This document shows, piece after piece, positions 22,121 through 33,659 of a stretch of 64,000 bases of DNA. The stretch comes from Malus domestica (lineage: Eukaryota > Streptophyta > Magnoliopsida > Rosales > Rosaceae). The translations under genes were made by a program, and so were the position numbers. The stretch lies in the NCBI RefSeq assembly GCF_042453785.1, contig NC_091663.1, forward strand, positions 20,730,501 to 20,794,500, in the 5' to 3' direction. Within the stretch, counting starts at the first letter, position 1. Each line of letters begins with the position of its first letter. Under the pieces are notes generated by a model, which was not told the origin of the DNA, did no database searches, and saw only the letters and a list, made by a program, of their open reading frames with translations.

Positions 22121-22316
22121 AAAATGTGATGCAAGTGGATTATATAATTGGAATTAAAGGTAAGAAATAGTTATTAGCATTCAAAAAATCTCATTTTACA
22201 TTTTGCATAATTTCTTTTTAAATAGAAAGTTTGAGGTAGCTAATGCGAATTTTAGAGTGCCAATAACAATCTCTTAACGCTAATGCAAAACCAAATTTGC
22301 ATATAATAATATTATA
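21456..22316. other. AT-rich DNA with poly-T and poly-A tracts
   Basis: A run of about 18 T at 21463-21480 followed by 'ggtcaaaagatgg' looks like the reversed tail of a retroposon on the minus strand. A long run of about 40 A lies at 22073-22114. The right end includes the 3' untranslated region of the minus-strand F-box gene. No gene seen. Confidence 0.45.
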
Positions 22317-24893
22317 TTATTCCAAAACTTGCGTAGGCCAAAGAAGCTTCCACATGGAAATTTCTTGTTTGGTTCTGAGCTTCCTGATTCCCCCATAAAA
22401 CCCATCTGCCTCATTTCCCTCCTCTCGATGATCTCTTCTGCTGATGTTTGTGCATCTCCACCGTGAACCATGTGTGTACTGGTTGAACTCCAGAACCACC
22501 GTGTCTGTCCAAAACCATACATCATCAAACAAATATTCACGATTTTCAATGCCCTAATTTAGGATGACAGGAATAGAGATTTAACTTGAATGCAGAGAAA
22601 CGGGCACGTTACACTGACCAAATCTTTTGGTCATTGTAATTATTCGAATTACACGACTATACGATCATAATCATGATTATTCATTATCATATTTTAAGGT
22701 TATAGTCCAATTGTGGTGAGGAGAGGACACAAATCTTTTGCAAGATTGCTTGGCTGGTGGGTCGGTCAGTGTGATGGAGAGAGATTAAATAACAAATTGG
22801 AAAGCCAAGGATGACCATAGCATGCAGCCCCCACAAAGCCTTAAGATTCCAACTTTGCAAAATAAAATAAAAACCAAAAAAATGAGACTACTTCAGCGTA
22901 CTATTTAATGTGGTAAGTGATGAGCAAATGTCGAATTTTCATGAGTTTTTTTCATTGAATCATTAGCTGTATGCAGAATTTACCACATCATATAATACAC
23001 CAACGAAATACGAATATGCAATCTCCCTAACAGACACTAGTCAAACAACAAAAAGGCAGAGAGTGTAGAGGGAACATTGAGTTCTTTCAATGTGGTTGGC
23101 CATAAATATTCTTGCGAGACAAAGCTAGCACAATGTTGGTGGAAATCATGACATCAAATAGTATAAAAGGTGGTCCACCTAGCCCTAGAGCCCTACATTA
23201 TTCTATTCTATCTATTATATTCTGTGAAAGTGAGGATTGCATTCTTATTATCCACAGATTATTATTAGGAGCAGCATATCAATGACTTGTTACTCAAAAG
23301 ATTATATATTATCCTAAAATGCTATTTCCAATTAATTGTTAGATTCCTCTAACAACAGCAACAACAACAAAATCTTATCTTACTAAATAATTAGTCGGCC
23401 GTATGAATCTTAGAACGTCACTCCCCTAACAGCAACAGAAAAATCAATTTTAGATCACATGCTTGCCAATCCTTTTGAGGGGAGGGGGTGAGATAGAAGA
23501 ATGAAATCTACTCACCACTATTATGACAAAGGCAGTAATTTTCATTTCCATCACACGATTCCAGGTGACCTACTACACCATACCACCAACCTGCAATACA
23601 ACCAAATGAATTATAACAATTTAATGATTCATTTAACATACTATCTTCGGGTTGTCCGCTATCCAAAAACCAACATACTTTACACCGCGATGAATGTAAA
23701 TAAATTACTTAATTGGTTATGACAAAAAAAAATAAAAAATTGGTAAAAACAAAAATTAGAAACAAACCATAAGGAAACTCTTTGTTTCTTCTCCACTGAA
23801 TCTCTATATGGTCACCGGGCCGCAACTCATTCAAACAGTCGGAGACGTGAAGATCATGAGCCGGAGTGTCAACAGGCGGCGCTCTAAGCCTTTCCCATGG
23901 CACAGCGTCCTCAATCGCAACTGCTCTCCTTCCATGCGGCGGATACCTGAAGAAATCAACAACCCTCCTCAATTTATTATCTCAGATCACCCTCATCAAC
24001 TCACCGCAACCAAAACGCTAACAACAAAACAATACATAAGGAATAAGAAAAGGCAATCAAGGGTGTAAATCGAATTACCTGGCTTGGAAGGTGTCAGTGC
24101 GGGGATCATAGCTAAGCTCAGCATCGTAGCATGACAACATAAAACCAACATGCCCATTCTGTAACACAAAACAAACATGAAGCCAAATTAATGAACACAA
24201 AATATCCCAGCATGTTTTATTTCTTGTTTCTCTTGTAATCGAAACATATTGGCAAATCGTAGTTGATAGATTACATACCTCGCGGTTATAGACCTGCGCG
24301 GGGAACCAGAACCTGCCAGTCTCAAGAGCAAGGTACCAAGACATGATTGAATCAGCTGGCAAACAAGACCTCTGCTTGCTTCCGAGATCATCAACCTTGG
24401 ATCTGATCCATGAGAAAGGCCAACCAAGAGAGAGAATTCTCATGAGGCCTTTCTGCTTTCCCTGCTTCAAGTCAATCACATCAGTCTTGGAAGCAATATG
24501 CCACCGCCACTCCCTGTAAGCAGCAGGGCCAATCACTCTGCCCCATTTCTGCTTCATGTGCTTCTCCCAAAGGTGATCGCTCCTGCATCTCTCCCTCAAA
24601 GAAGAACAAACACCCGCCATTCGAAAAAGCGCGTCGGGAGGAAGCTTCTCGAGAATGCATTCCAACACCAATTCCGGCAAGTCCAACACAGACGTCTCCA
24701 GTGAGTCGTCAACATTCTCAACTTTGGAAGAAGAAAGGGATAGAGTTTTCCTCACGAGGGACATTCTGGAAGGAATTCGAGGGCGGAAGAGAATCGAAAT
24801 GCCTTGCTTCGCGAAGTTGGAGAGGGTAAAGAAGGACAAGTCTTTCCAGAAAAAGACAAGGGAGAGGCAAGTTATGAACAAGTAAAGTAGCAT
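22317..24893 (-). CDS. F-box protein (At2g26850/At2g32560-like), five exons, 378 aa
   Basis: Minus-strand exons are 24893-24279, 24158-24079, 23946-23768, 23590-23516 and 22504-22317. All introns are GT-AG and the phases join without error to 1137 nt (378 codons plus stop). The N-terminus [15 protein letters not shown] is hydrophobic, as in this family. The F-box is at about residues 69-112 ([20 protein letters not shown]...[17 protein letters not shown]) and would bind SKP1 in an SCF ubiquitin ligase. Conserved family blocks follow: [17 protein letters not shown], then [20 protein letters not shown] in exon 4 and [16 protein letters not shown]...[16 protein letters not shown] in exon 5. The start at MLLY is preferred to an upstream in-frame ATG at 25019 because family members begin there. 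The last intron is about 1.0 kb. Substrate unknown. Confidence 0.9.
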
Positions 24894-25542
24894 CACAAAT
24901 TTATAAGCGGCCTCAAATTCAAGGTCGGCATAAATGGTGATCTTGAATAGATGGTTTTTAACTGGTTCCCACGAAGCCCACCAAAACCCAACGGTGGGCC
25001 TCCGAAAACAACAAACCAACTAACGTATAACTCGCCTTAAGCCAATCCAATCCAAGAAGAGATTTTTCGTGTATGACATGCAACGAATGAATGAAAAAAA
25101 CGATGGCACTGCAACAAGGAAAAGGAAAGGAAGCCAAATATTGCAAATGGTTTGCTCAGTGGAAAAGAAAGAAAATGGTAAGGACCCCAGCCGTACAGAC
25201 AGCTAAAACAGATGGCGTTCAAGGATAGGAGGAAGGAGCAAGGAGGAAGGAGGAGAGATAGCTAATGGAGATGGGGTCCTCAGATGGCCTTCAGGGATAA
25301 GAAAAGTTAAATGTTAAGATAAGTCTAGATGCAGAGACCCATATCTCCAAAATCCTCAGATTCTCTTTTGGAACAAAGAAAAGAAAATAATGCAACAAAC
25401 AGATCTGGATTGTTGTTGTTGTGGAGATTGTACCGAAAATTAGGTGAAACCCCACCACCCAAAAGAAATGAAAGATAAGGACGGAAGGAGATGAGGAGGC
25501 CCAGGAGGGGGTGGAAGTGAAAGATGGAAGATAATAGGGGGG

Positions 25543-25604
25543 GTTTCTGATGAAGAACTGAACTTGGTGAGGAGGATCAGTTCAACATATTCTTCATCAG
25601 AAAC
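25543..25604. other. Short near-perfect hairpin
   Basis: GTTTCTGATGAAGAA (25543-25557) pairs perfectly with TTCTTCATCAGAAAC (25590-25604). After a small asymmetric bulge TGAACT (25559-25564) pairs with AGTTCA (25579-25584), leaving a 14-base loop. The fold is short for a plant miRNA precursor. It may be a structured leader, a small MITE scar or chance. Confidence 0.5.
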
Positions 25605-25790
25605 TCTTTAGAATCTTCCCCCACCCTCTCAAGCGCCCTTTCTCTCTCTCTCTCTCTTTCACAAATTAACGAACAGGTAGTTGACAAGAAGAAAAGAGGA
25701 AGAAATGCAAAAAAAAGTCTTATATAATTGACTATTGGAGGTTTTCCTTAAATAGCTTTCTGGTGCCTTTTTCATTTGTGTGGATATTGA

Positions 25791-25796
<6 letters not shown>

Positions 25797-25830
<34 letters not shown>
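25797..25830. repeat. CT microsatellite
   Basis: About 17 CT units, uninterrupted, upstream of the F-box gene (GA on the coding strand). It generates spurious Arg/Glu open frames. Confidence 0.85.
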
Positions 25831-25835
<5 letters not shown>

Positions 25836-26180
25836 GGGAGATGGAGGAAAATTCGTATAACCAGAAAAGGTAGCCGTTAGGGTGACGTTCATTGGTGGTT
25901 AACAGATTGAGGGTTCTGTTATCAAAGCAGCCTCCACCACTCAGCAGCCATTTTTCAAACCAATCGCTCACCAACACGTACAAATTCCATGGTCTACTAC
26001 TTGACTAGTCTAGTATCCATAATTGGAGGTGTGAGGGTTACTCCTTGTGGTAAAACGAGGCTTATCTTTAGCTATGCATCAGAAGACTTGATCTTATTTT
26101 ATACCTGTAATTTTAAAGTCATCACTTTAATTCTTAAAACTCAAAATTCGTTTTATGGTGTTATGACAAATTGTCTTCTT

Positions 26181-27180
26181 TAAGCACTCATGCCAGTTCG
26201 ACTCGACTTGACCGCTTTTCCATACACACCCCCTTGGATGGTAATGATTGTTGACCGTCCATTAATAAATACGCCAAAGTAGTAGTCGTCAAGTATCCTC
26301 TTTCTGACAGTCTTTAGTCCAAAGGGTAAAAATATTGGATTCGAAAATCTAATGGCTCACACAGTAGTGAAGAACGGATTTATTCATTACTCCTACTATT
26401 TTAGTTTCTGACTCTAGTCTCCAACATGTATGATATGACATATTCTCATACTTCAAATATGAGCATGTCACTTTGTTTGAAACAGACACTAGTACACTAT
26501 ACGAGTCTTAGTCTCATGGCATGCCAACACCTGAACTGCATCTCTAGCATAAATGCCCTCTCGGCACCCACCTGAGACAACTCACATTCGGCTATAATTA
26601 GGCTATTTGGAGTCATGGAAACTTAAAACACAAATTACTTCAGATTGACCTTGTCCACCATAAGGTCTCATCTTAGTTATCTCTCTAAGGCGACATATCA
26701 GATAATATTTGTGCATTATTTGTTGTACCAAGTAATGCACGTGTTCAGATGCATTCCCTGGGCCAGGACATGTTTGTGCACTCTATGCGTTCATAACATG
26801 AATGTCACAACTTGCTTGCCATCTCAAAGTGCCAATGGGAATCGTTCATGTGAGTGAACCAATTCAAAGCCCGATGACATATAATAAAGATTTTCCTGCA
26901 TCATTTCGATTCATGTATGAAATGAGCCACTAAACGTCAATCATAATGTTAGAAGCAACTCTAATTATAGTTTTAACCATGCTAGTTGCTTAAGACGTGT
27001 CTCTAGGCTGCACCTTCTTGTGCAATTCTGATTGGAACAATCATTTACGATTGGAGGAACGACATGTTTAGATCTTCCCATATTAAACTCTCACCTCTCT
27101 CTAAAAGCCTTTCCTCATCTCTCTCAAAACAACCTAATTTTTGAAAGCCTTCTGGCCATCGACCCCTTGCTTCAACTTGG
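26181..27180. repeat. Retroelement-like non-coding DNA
   Basis: The stretch 26470-27090, for example 'ccctctcggcacccacctga' and 'ccaatgggaatcgttcatgt', resembles LTR sequence of copia-type elements that I recall from Rosaceae, but no boundaries, primer-binding site or coding could be defined. No gene seen. Confidence 0.35.
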
Positions 27181-28015
27181 GGTTGGCGGCAACCTAGTGT
27201 CCCCCCCCCCTCCTCACCCTTTTCCCTCTTCCCCTTTCTTCTTCCCTACCCCCCATATCTCATTGTTTTTTGGTTCTTACCTTCCCCCCCCCCCCCCCCC
27301 CCCGTTTTTCCATTCTCCAAATCACCATGGTTGGTGATTTGGTTTTTATTTTAATGCATTTAGATTTCAGTTGTTTTCATTCTAAGCATTTTGTGTCTCA
27401 GGTTGCCCTAAGCTTGGTCTCAGTTCCCCCCCCCCCCCCCAGTTTTTCCGTTCTCATGGTGATTTGGTTTTTCTTTTAATGCATTTAGATTTCAGTTGTT
27501 TTCGTTCTAAGCATTTTGTGTCTCAGGTTGCCCTAAGCTTGGTCTCAGTTTTCCTTGAGTTTATCTCAAATATTCCTTTCCACACATCGCTTGCTGCTCG
27601 TTTCGTCATGTGTCTCCTCCTAGGATCTCCTTTGGAGGCGCACTTTGCTAGTTTGTAGCATTTAAAGTGCATTTTGCACTATTTGGTAGGATTATGGGAG
27701 CACTCTCAGCGTGGATAGCTTGCTTGTCCCCATTTTCGATTCATCTTTTTAGTTATTTGGCCATTCTTTCAGGCGGTGGCAATGCATCTGCGATGCTGGT
27801 ACGGCTGTTTTGGTGGAGGTGGCTGCTTTATATTTTCTTGTCTAGGTTTTTCTATTTGTTAGTTGTTATGGGTTGCTCACTTTGGGCCTATTTCATTGTA
27901 ATTTTTTGTAATGGAATTGCGCTTTTGCTTGGGCTTTTTAAACTCTCTTTTGGAGGTGCTCTTACCTTGTAATAGCTTTCTCTTTCTATGAAATTTACTT
28001 TGATTGACCAGAAAA
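27181..28015 (+). mobile_element. Retroposon-like 3' fragment with poly-C tracts
   Basis: The segment ends with 'ctttctatgaaatttacttt', 'gattgacc' and an A-run, the type of tail seen in plant LINEs. It contains three C homopolymers (10 at 27201-27210, 20 at 27284-27303, 15 at 27426-27440) and a tandem duplication of about 110-120 bases (27304-27425 and 27442-27550). Open frames in it are not convincing proteins. Classification as LINE-derived is tentative. Confidence 0.4.
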
Positions 28016-28288
28016 AAAAGACCTTCTTATATTAGGGACCATCAACATAGACTAGGGGCAATATCATTTCTGCACTGGAGTATAGCTCCTCATTTTTTGG
28101 GCTATCTAGTATTTGTAAGATCTTCCGAGCTTCGTCTTTGAATTCAAGCTACACCACCTAGCCTCTAAGTCTATGGCTAGCTTGAATTCTACAGTGAGGT
28201 AGGCAATATAGGTTTGTTTCTCTTCTAGGAGCATCACCTTATACTATGGTGTCTTTCTCTCTCTTTCCATTGCTTATCCTTAAGGGAT

Positions 28289-29126
28289 TGTTAATGTAGG
28301 GTCCCTTTAGACCCTAAAATAATATATAGTTGTAAGTTAGGCCCTTTATCATGGGCTTAGAAAGGCCTACGAGAGAAGAAGATCAAAGCCTTGGGCCTGT
28401 GAACTAGCTGAATGGTACCAGACAACATAGCACCATCGCAAAGATTAGAATAACGAGCACTTGCAAGTCTAGTCTAACTATCGACAAAGAAGATGAGCAC
28501 CTATCCAAAAAATACTTTCCAACCACTTGAAGCAAGTTGGCAAACTTGAGAACTTTACTACACAGCCCTAGAGACAGGCCTACTGGAACATCAGCTTCAA
28601 TCCACGCGTTGGCCATCAACAAGAATAGAGGCCTACAAAATGACATAAAGGTTGTCAGATCAAGTGCTCGGGATGATGCTTCCTCAGCCACTCAGGGCGA
28701 GCGATGCCTCAGTACATGTTGGCACAGGGAACCTTGCAATCAGTCCTGAACAAATGTCACTTCACTTTCACATGTCGATTGTACGGTGGAGGAATAGGCA
28801 ATAGGTTAGTTTTGTATGTCCAGTTCATTTAATGCAAAGGCAGTGGAGCACTTGAGGGCCAATTCTTTTGGTCCCACTGACGGCCTATATAAAGAGGGAC
28901 AAGCACCTCCTATGGGGGGCGGACACAAAGAAAGAGAAACATTTCTCTGTTCTAAAGAATCTTTGTAATCTGTATCCAACATATATACAAATCATTACAT
29001 TAGATGTAGCCCAATTTTGAAGATGGACCACGTAAACCATGTTGTCAACCATCTAAATCTTTAGCTTGAGCCTATCAATGTTAACCATACTAGTCTTTGT
29101 TGACCTCCCGGTTTGGAGTGCTAACA
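28289..29126 (+). mobile_element. Solo LTR, 838 bp, with GGGAT target duplication
   Basis: The ends are TGTTAATG...GTGCTAACA, with TGTTA/TAACA as terminal inverted repeat. The five bases on both sides are GGGAT (28284-28288 and 29127-29131). A promoter TATATAAAG lies at 28886-28894, followed by leader-like and polyadenylation-like sequence. There is no internal domain, so this is a classic product of LTR-LTR recombination. Orientation is taken from the TATA box. Confidence 0.85.
28886..28894 (+). promoter_or_regulatory. TATA box of the solo LTR
   Basis: TATATAAAG within the solo LTR, about 240 bases before its 3' end. It fits the U3/R boundary region of an LTR promoter. Confidence 0.5.
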
Positions 29127-29131
29127 GGGAT

Positions 29132-30340
29132 ATCGGTGACTAGTAGAGAAGGGGGGCAATGGTCCAACAGTGATATTAAAGAACTCTCTTCATTTAATCA
29201 CATGAGTATGTTCAGAAGTTTGCTTAATGAACATAATTAACTCTAAGTTATTTTATGATCGCTCATATTAATATCAAGTGCGTTGTAGAATCTTTTTCAA
29301 CTCACGTAAGACAAAAATTTATGGTCGCATATCATGATATAGTGCTTCACAAAAGTCTTGTTAATTGTAATGAGACGACAATATAGGAAAATTTCTTGTT
29401 TCTCTCATCAAATGCCATAGCATTTCATAGTCTTCACAAAAGTCTTGCCAATTAATGAGACAACAATATAGGAAAATTTATTGTTTCTCTCATTATACTT
29501 GAAATGTATATCCTAGTCTGAAGTTATTTCTTTCGCTTCCAAGATGTCCTTGAGTTCAGGAGTGGCCCATATGGTGACATCCAAGGACTTCTATATGCAA
29601 GTCCCATTAGGATAAACTAAGAAGTTTCTAAGAACACGATCAAACTCCATAGCATCTCATGTGTAATGTATCAATTGATCGACACCTATAGTCGAACAAA
29701 ATTTTCACGTCTCTTCAATCTACAAAAGGATGAATGAGAAGTTTTACTCCAATACGTTTTAATCAAACTTGCTATTAGTAGTACACTTTCTTTAGTCGTA
29801 CTCCCACTAATAAGGACTTAGCACACATGAGATAGCATGGCTAGACAACACAATTCAATATGTGCATTGAAGAATGCGAAGAAAATATTTTTAACCACTT
29901 GAGTTACAAACTCATTGCATGCTAATCTTATTAATTTGAAGATTTGCATTTTGAACTTTTTGGGTCACCATATTTTATGTCTTAGTCAAAGGATCAAACC
30001 TTCCAAGTAAATTGAAATCAAACTTTCATAAATAGAATATCGTTTCTTGTAACCATCCATTGCCTGTTTCTGTTTAATAGATTTTCTGGTTACCATGTTT
30101 TGTGGCCTAACATCTCTCTCTCTCTCTCTCTTCCTGTCTTTCTTACTAGTTTACCTTTACCATATGTTTCTAACTGAAAAAACAAGGATGGTAAATGGTC
30201 AGACTAATAACTTGTTTGTCATCATCCAATCATGTGTCGCCAAGTAATTCAAATAATTATCAACTTGTTAAGTTAGAGAGATATATAATGTAAGAAGTTG
30301 TGAAAATTTACCAAGCATTTTTTTTAGCAGAAGTCTCTAC
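29132..30340. repeat. Repeat-derived DNA with an 85-bp tandem duplication
   Basis: Two similar copies of 'tcacaaaagtcttg' through 'gtttctctcat' lie at about 29349-29409 and 29430-29496. A CT microsatellite occurs at 30113-30131. The remainder resembles non-coding retroelement sequence without identifiable domains. The last part should hold the NOI gene promoter. No gene seen before 30359. Confidence 0.4.
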
Positions 30341-30358
30341 CTCTCCTTCAAGGATTAC

Positions 30359-31840
30359 ATGGGTCACCGGGAGGAGGTAAGCCAACAACTCCAATTGCTG
30401 AAATCATCATATTCCTCTTTGTTTAGGGTTCATACATTGTTTTCTTCTTTTCTTTTCCATTTTTCAATATTTACTTTTTATTTTTATTGAAATTTACGAA
30501 GAACATTGATCTATTAATTGCAAGTTCTGTACAAATTCCCCATTGAAGTCAAAGCTGTTTTTTTTTTTTTAATGTTCATTTGACCGTTTTTCTAAAGAAC
30601 AAGAGGATGATAATCTAATGTGTAAACGAGAGGATGATATAAGCTCAATCATCTTTCTTTTACTATAGATGCATATGTCGTTACATGTAAACATGGAGAA
30701 ACGAAAATGGTGGGTTATGAATCCTGCACTATATGCGGTCTATGAGACGCATAACTTAAAAGAAAAAAAAAGAAATGTATTAGTGCTCCAAAACAATCAT
30801 TTTGCGACGCTCCCTCTTACTAACTTTTTCGTTCATCGTGCAATATATTCTAATTGATGTCTTTTGATGAATAAATTCAAGCTTGTTACCCTCGAGCAAT
30901 ATTTTGAAGAAAGCTCAATTGTGTTTTTCTTGTGCAGATGGTATTCTTTCAGTTGTAGCCAGTGACATAAGAGAAGTGTGATTTTTATTTTGTTCCCTTG
31001 TGCGGGGGGCTTCCATGTCCTTGAGCTTGTATTGGTAAATGGTTAACGTGTGTTTTTACCAAGGGGATGTTAACTATTTACCAATGCAAGGTCAAGGAGC
31101 CATCTTACCTATTTATGTAATTTCGCCTGCATTTACTACTCTAGCTACATTATAAGAATTCCATTTGCTAAAAACATGTATGCATTTGCAGAAAAATGGT
31201 CGGAAGTCTGTACCTCAATTCGGAGGATGGGATCAGAACAGCCCAGATACAAACTACACCGTTGTGTTCTCTCAGGCTCGTGCTAACCGGAAGCAAAACA
31301 AGACCAACTTGACCGAGTTCAAGCGTAACAGCCTTGGGAATGAACAGGAATTCATGGCTGCTCACCCTCATCATCCTCATCATCATCACCAAGATGACTC
31401 TGTTACGGTAAGACGCTCGTTTTTCAGTACTTGGCTATTTTTTTGTTTTAACTGAAGTGAGTGTTCTTCACAATTCCATGCTCACCTTGTTTTGATCCAT
31501 ATCCCCTATAAACGCACATGGATCATCACAAGGTAGAGCATTCCATTCTAGTCCATGATTTACATAACACATTATTCAGTTCAGAAGGAAAAGAAAACAA
31601 AAGAGGCGACATTCACACATCCTGTTTAACTCTTCACGCATCCTTTCTAATTTTTGGCAATTGAATAAAATAAATCAAACGATATACACAAATAGAAATT
31701 AACAGGGGTGTGTGAGAAGCTAAAAATAAAATGATAAAAAAATTATATACCTTTTTTCTTCTAATTGTATTTATATTTATATTTTTATGCAGAGGAAAAA
31801 GACGATTCTGACTTACATAAATTGCTGTATTAGGCCTTGA
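30359..31840 (+). CDS. RIN4/NOI-domain protein, three exons, 93 aa
   Basis: Exons are 30359-30376, 31192-31407 and 31793-31840, all joined in phase 0 with GT-AG introns. The central exon carries the NOI (nitrate-induced) domain shared with RIN4: SVPQFGGWDQNSPDTNYTVV, followed by FSQARANRKQNK and a SLGNEQE block. A His-rich stretch (HPHHPHHHHQDD) follows. The last exon encodes RKKTILTYINCCIRP; the paired Cys near the C-terminus are the usual site of palmitoylation that anchors these proteins to the plasma membrane. RIN4 is a hub guarded by plant immune receptors, but the roles of small NOI proteins are poorly known. The first exon is only 18 nt (MGHREE) and is the weakest part of the model, supported by phase and a good donor (GAGGAG|gtaagc). 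Confidence 0.8.
31019..31097. other. Inverted repeat / hairpin in NOI intron 1
   Basis: The arm at 31019-31047 (ending 'ttggtaaatggttaac') pairs with 31069-31097 (starting 'gttaactatttaccaa') with about four mismatches over 29 positions and a loop near 21 bases. It lies in the intron 95 bases before exon 2. It could be a MITE scar or a small-RNA precursor. Confidence 0.55.
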
Positions 31841-32353
31841 TTTCCTAAGAAGGCAAGCAAATCATCAATTCCTGCCTGCCATTTGTAATCATTAATTTAT
31901 TCACATCATCATGATGTAGTCTTATAGACGATAAGACCCGTTTGTCAAATGAAAACCTAATCAACAGCTTTATTCATCTCCCAGTACAGTGTGATATTAA
32001 TATTAATAATATTATTATACATTCTATTTACTGTTTACCATGTATTGTTGCATCTTGCTACTAGTTATCCATCGTCTGAACCAAGAAAAATAAATAAAAG
32101 GATGTAATAATCTCCCAAACCTAAAGCATCATCTTTTAGTGGAGTCAAATATAGTCTCTAACTTTATAAAATCATCATATTTCAACATTAAAACAAAAAT
32201 AATAAAAAACAGAAGAAACACAAAAAAACCCAAAGACAACCTAAACCAACGGACACAACATCTCAAGTACAAAGCAAAAGTTGTTCAAATGTTGTGACAA
32301 CAACTCAAACAAGCATGTAATCTGACTCTACCAACTTGCGAGCATTGCCTCCT
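31841..32353. other. NOI 3' region and intergenic DNA
   Basis: AT-rich sequence after the NOI stop codon. No further gene or clear repeat was seen before the copia 5' LTR. Confidence 0.4.
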
Positions 32354-32512
32354 TGTTGGGACCTAAGAAATTGGTTAGGTGATGAAGATAGTACATATTT
32401 GTCATCTAGCTCAATTAGAGATATGATTGTGAGTCGGCAATGTACCACAACTCTCACAATCGGTCTCATACATAAAATCAATCAAACGGTAAAATACACA
32501 AAAATCATAAAC
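32354..32512 (+). repeat. Copia 5' LTR, internally deleted
   Basis: It starts TGTTGGGACCTAA, shares 'ggttaggtgatgaagatagt' and 'aaaatcaatcaaac' with the 3' LTR, but lacks roughly 175 bases near its start and a second block near its end. The following 'ttatcatggcct' (about 32513-32526) may be a mutated tRNA-Met primer-binding site (TATCAGAGCCT). Confidence 0.6.
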
Positions 32513-32699
32513 ATTATCATGGCCTCGTTGCTAAGTTCCTGATCATTATTCTATTTGGGTGTTGCTGTGAACATTTAGGAACCTTCTGGCAGTGCTTGAA
32601 ACCCTTGAAAACACCTCAAATCCAAAAATGAAATGATCAAATAGCAATGAGCTAAAAGCTCCAACGTTTGATGGGGAAAACCATGATTTTTGAAGGATA

Positions 32700-33600
32700 A
32701 GGATGACCACTATTTTCAACTGCTATGAGCTCTGGGATATGGTCTAGTATGGTTATGAGTTACTGGCAGTAGAAGTTGATGCCATTGAGAAGGGATCTCA
32801 CAACAACACAGAAGGCTGCATTGCAAGAGGACGAGATGAATGATGCTAGAACTTTGGGAATCATATAAAGGTTGTCTCAGATTTGATGTTTCCCATAATA
32901 GCCAATGAAGAAACTGCAAAAGATGTTTGGGATGTCTTCAACATGAATATAAAGGTGATAAGAAACTTAGAAAGGAAAAACTTCAATTTCTTAGATGTGA
33001 CTTTGAATACATATGCATGAGAGAAAATGAACTGCTGAAGGACTACTTTTGTAGACTGTTTGATGTTGTTAATCAAATGAAAACCCATGGAGAAGATGTT
33101 CCTAATGAAGAATTGTCTAGAAACTACTAATTAGTTTGACTAAACCATATGATTCAATAGTGAGTATGATTGAAGAAACCAAAGACACTGATGATCTCAA
33201 TATATAAGATGTGATGGTATCTTTGAGGGCCTTTGATCAAAGGCTTGAAGGGTATGTTGATGCAACCACTGAAATGACATTTTAATGACTTAATGTAGGA
33301 TTTAGGAGTCCCTCTAATATGACAAACATAAGCAACAATGGAAGGGCAAGAACAAAAAGTGGGAAGGAAAAAGCAATGTAAATGCAAAGCCCAACAATAG
33401 TAGTAGTACCAATGGAAATGCAAAGAAAAAACATGTGTACAAGTTTTGTGACAAACTCCATTTTGGAGAATGTTGGTTCAAAGGTAAGTCTAAGTGTCAT
33501 CAGTGCAACAAATTTGGTCATGTAATGAAGGATTGCAAGTCAAATAACATTCGACAAGTGAACTGCGCAAATTAAGTAGAGGAAAAGGCAAATGTGTTTT
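32700..33600 (+). pseudogene. Copia gag with zinc knuckle, broken
   Basis: Pieces in several frames read as copia gag: ANEETAKDVWDVFN, then frame 32927-33130 with RENELLKDYFCRLFDVVNQM, and MIEETKDTDDLN. The nucleocapsid zinc knuckle CHQCNKFGHVMKDC (C-x2-C-x4-H-x4-C) lies near 33497-33538. Several stops interrupt it. Confidence 0.75.
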
Positions 33601-33659
33601 GTGCCAGAGTAGAGAACAATAGCTACCACAATCTACACAAGTATGAAATAGTTTAAGGG

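Larger units (their letters stand above)
24894..26180 (-). promoter_or_regulatory. Upstream region of the F-box gene with CT/GA repeats
   Basis: No other gene is supported. The stretch contains (CT)n tracts at 25641-25658 and 25797-25830, a short hairpin at 25543-25604, and GC-richer leader-like sequence. Open frames here are mostly reads through the microsatellites. It probably holds the promoter and 5' leader of the minus-strand gene. Confidence 0.45.

Noticed and set aside
22280-22549. 89-codon minus-strand frame as a separate small gene
   Set aside because: It overlaps the last exon of the F-box gene in another frame. The correct frame ([10 protein letters not shown]...) joins upstream exons in phase.
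24893-25019. Upstream ATG at 25019 as start of the F-box protein
   Set aside because: Family members start at the MLLYLF-type hydrophobic segment (24893). The extra 42 residues have no family support.
25659-25983. Minus-strand frames with Arg-Glu repeats
   Set aside because: They are translations of the CT/GA microsatellite.
27032-27972. Series of open frames across poly-C tracts
   Set aside because: Pro-rich runs come from C homopolymers, and the duplicated unit is read in more than one frame. No recognisable protein.
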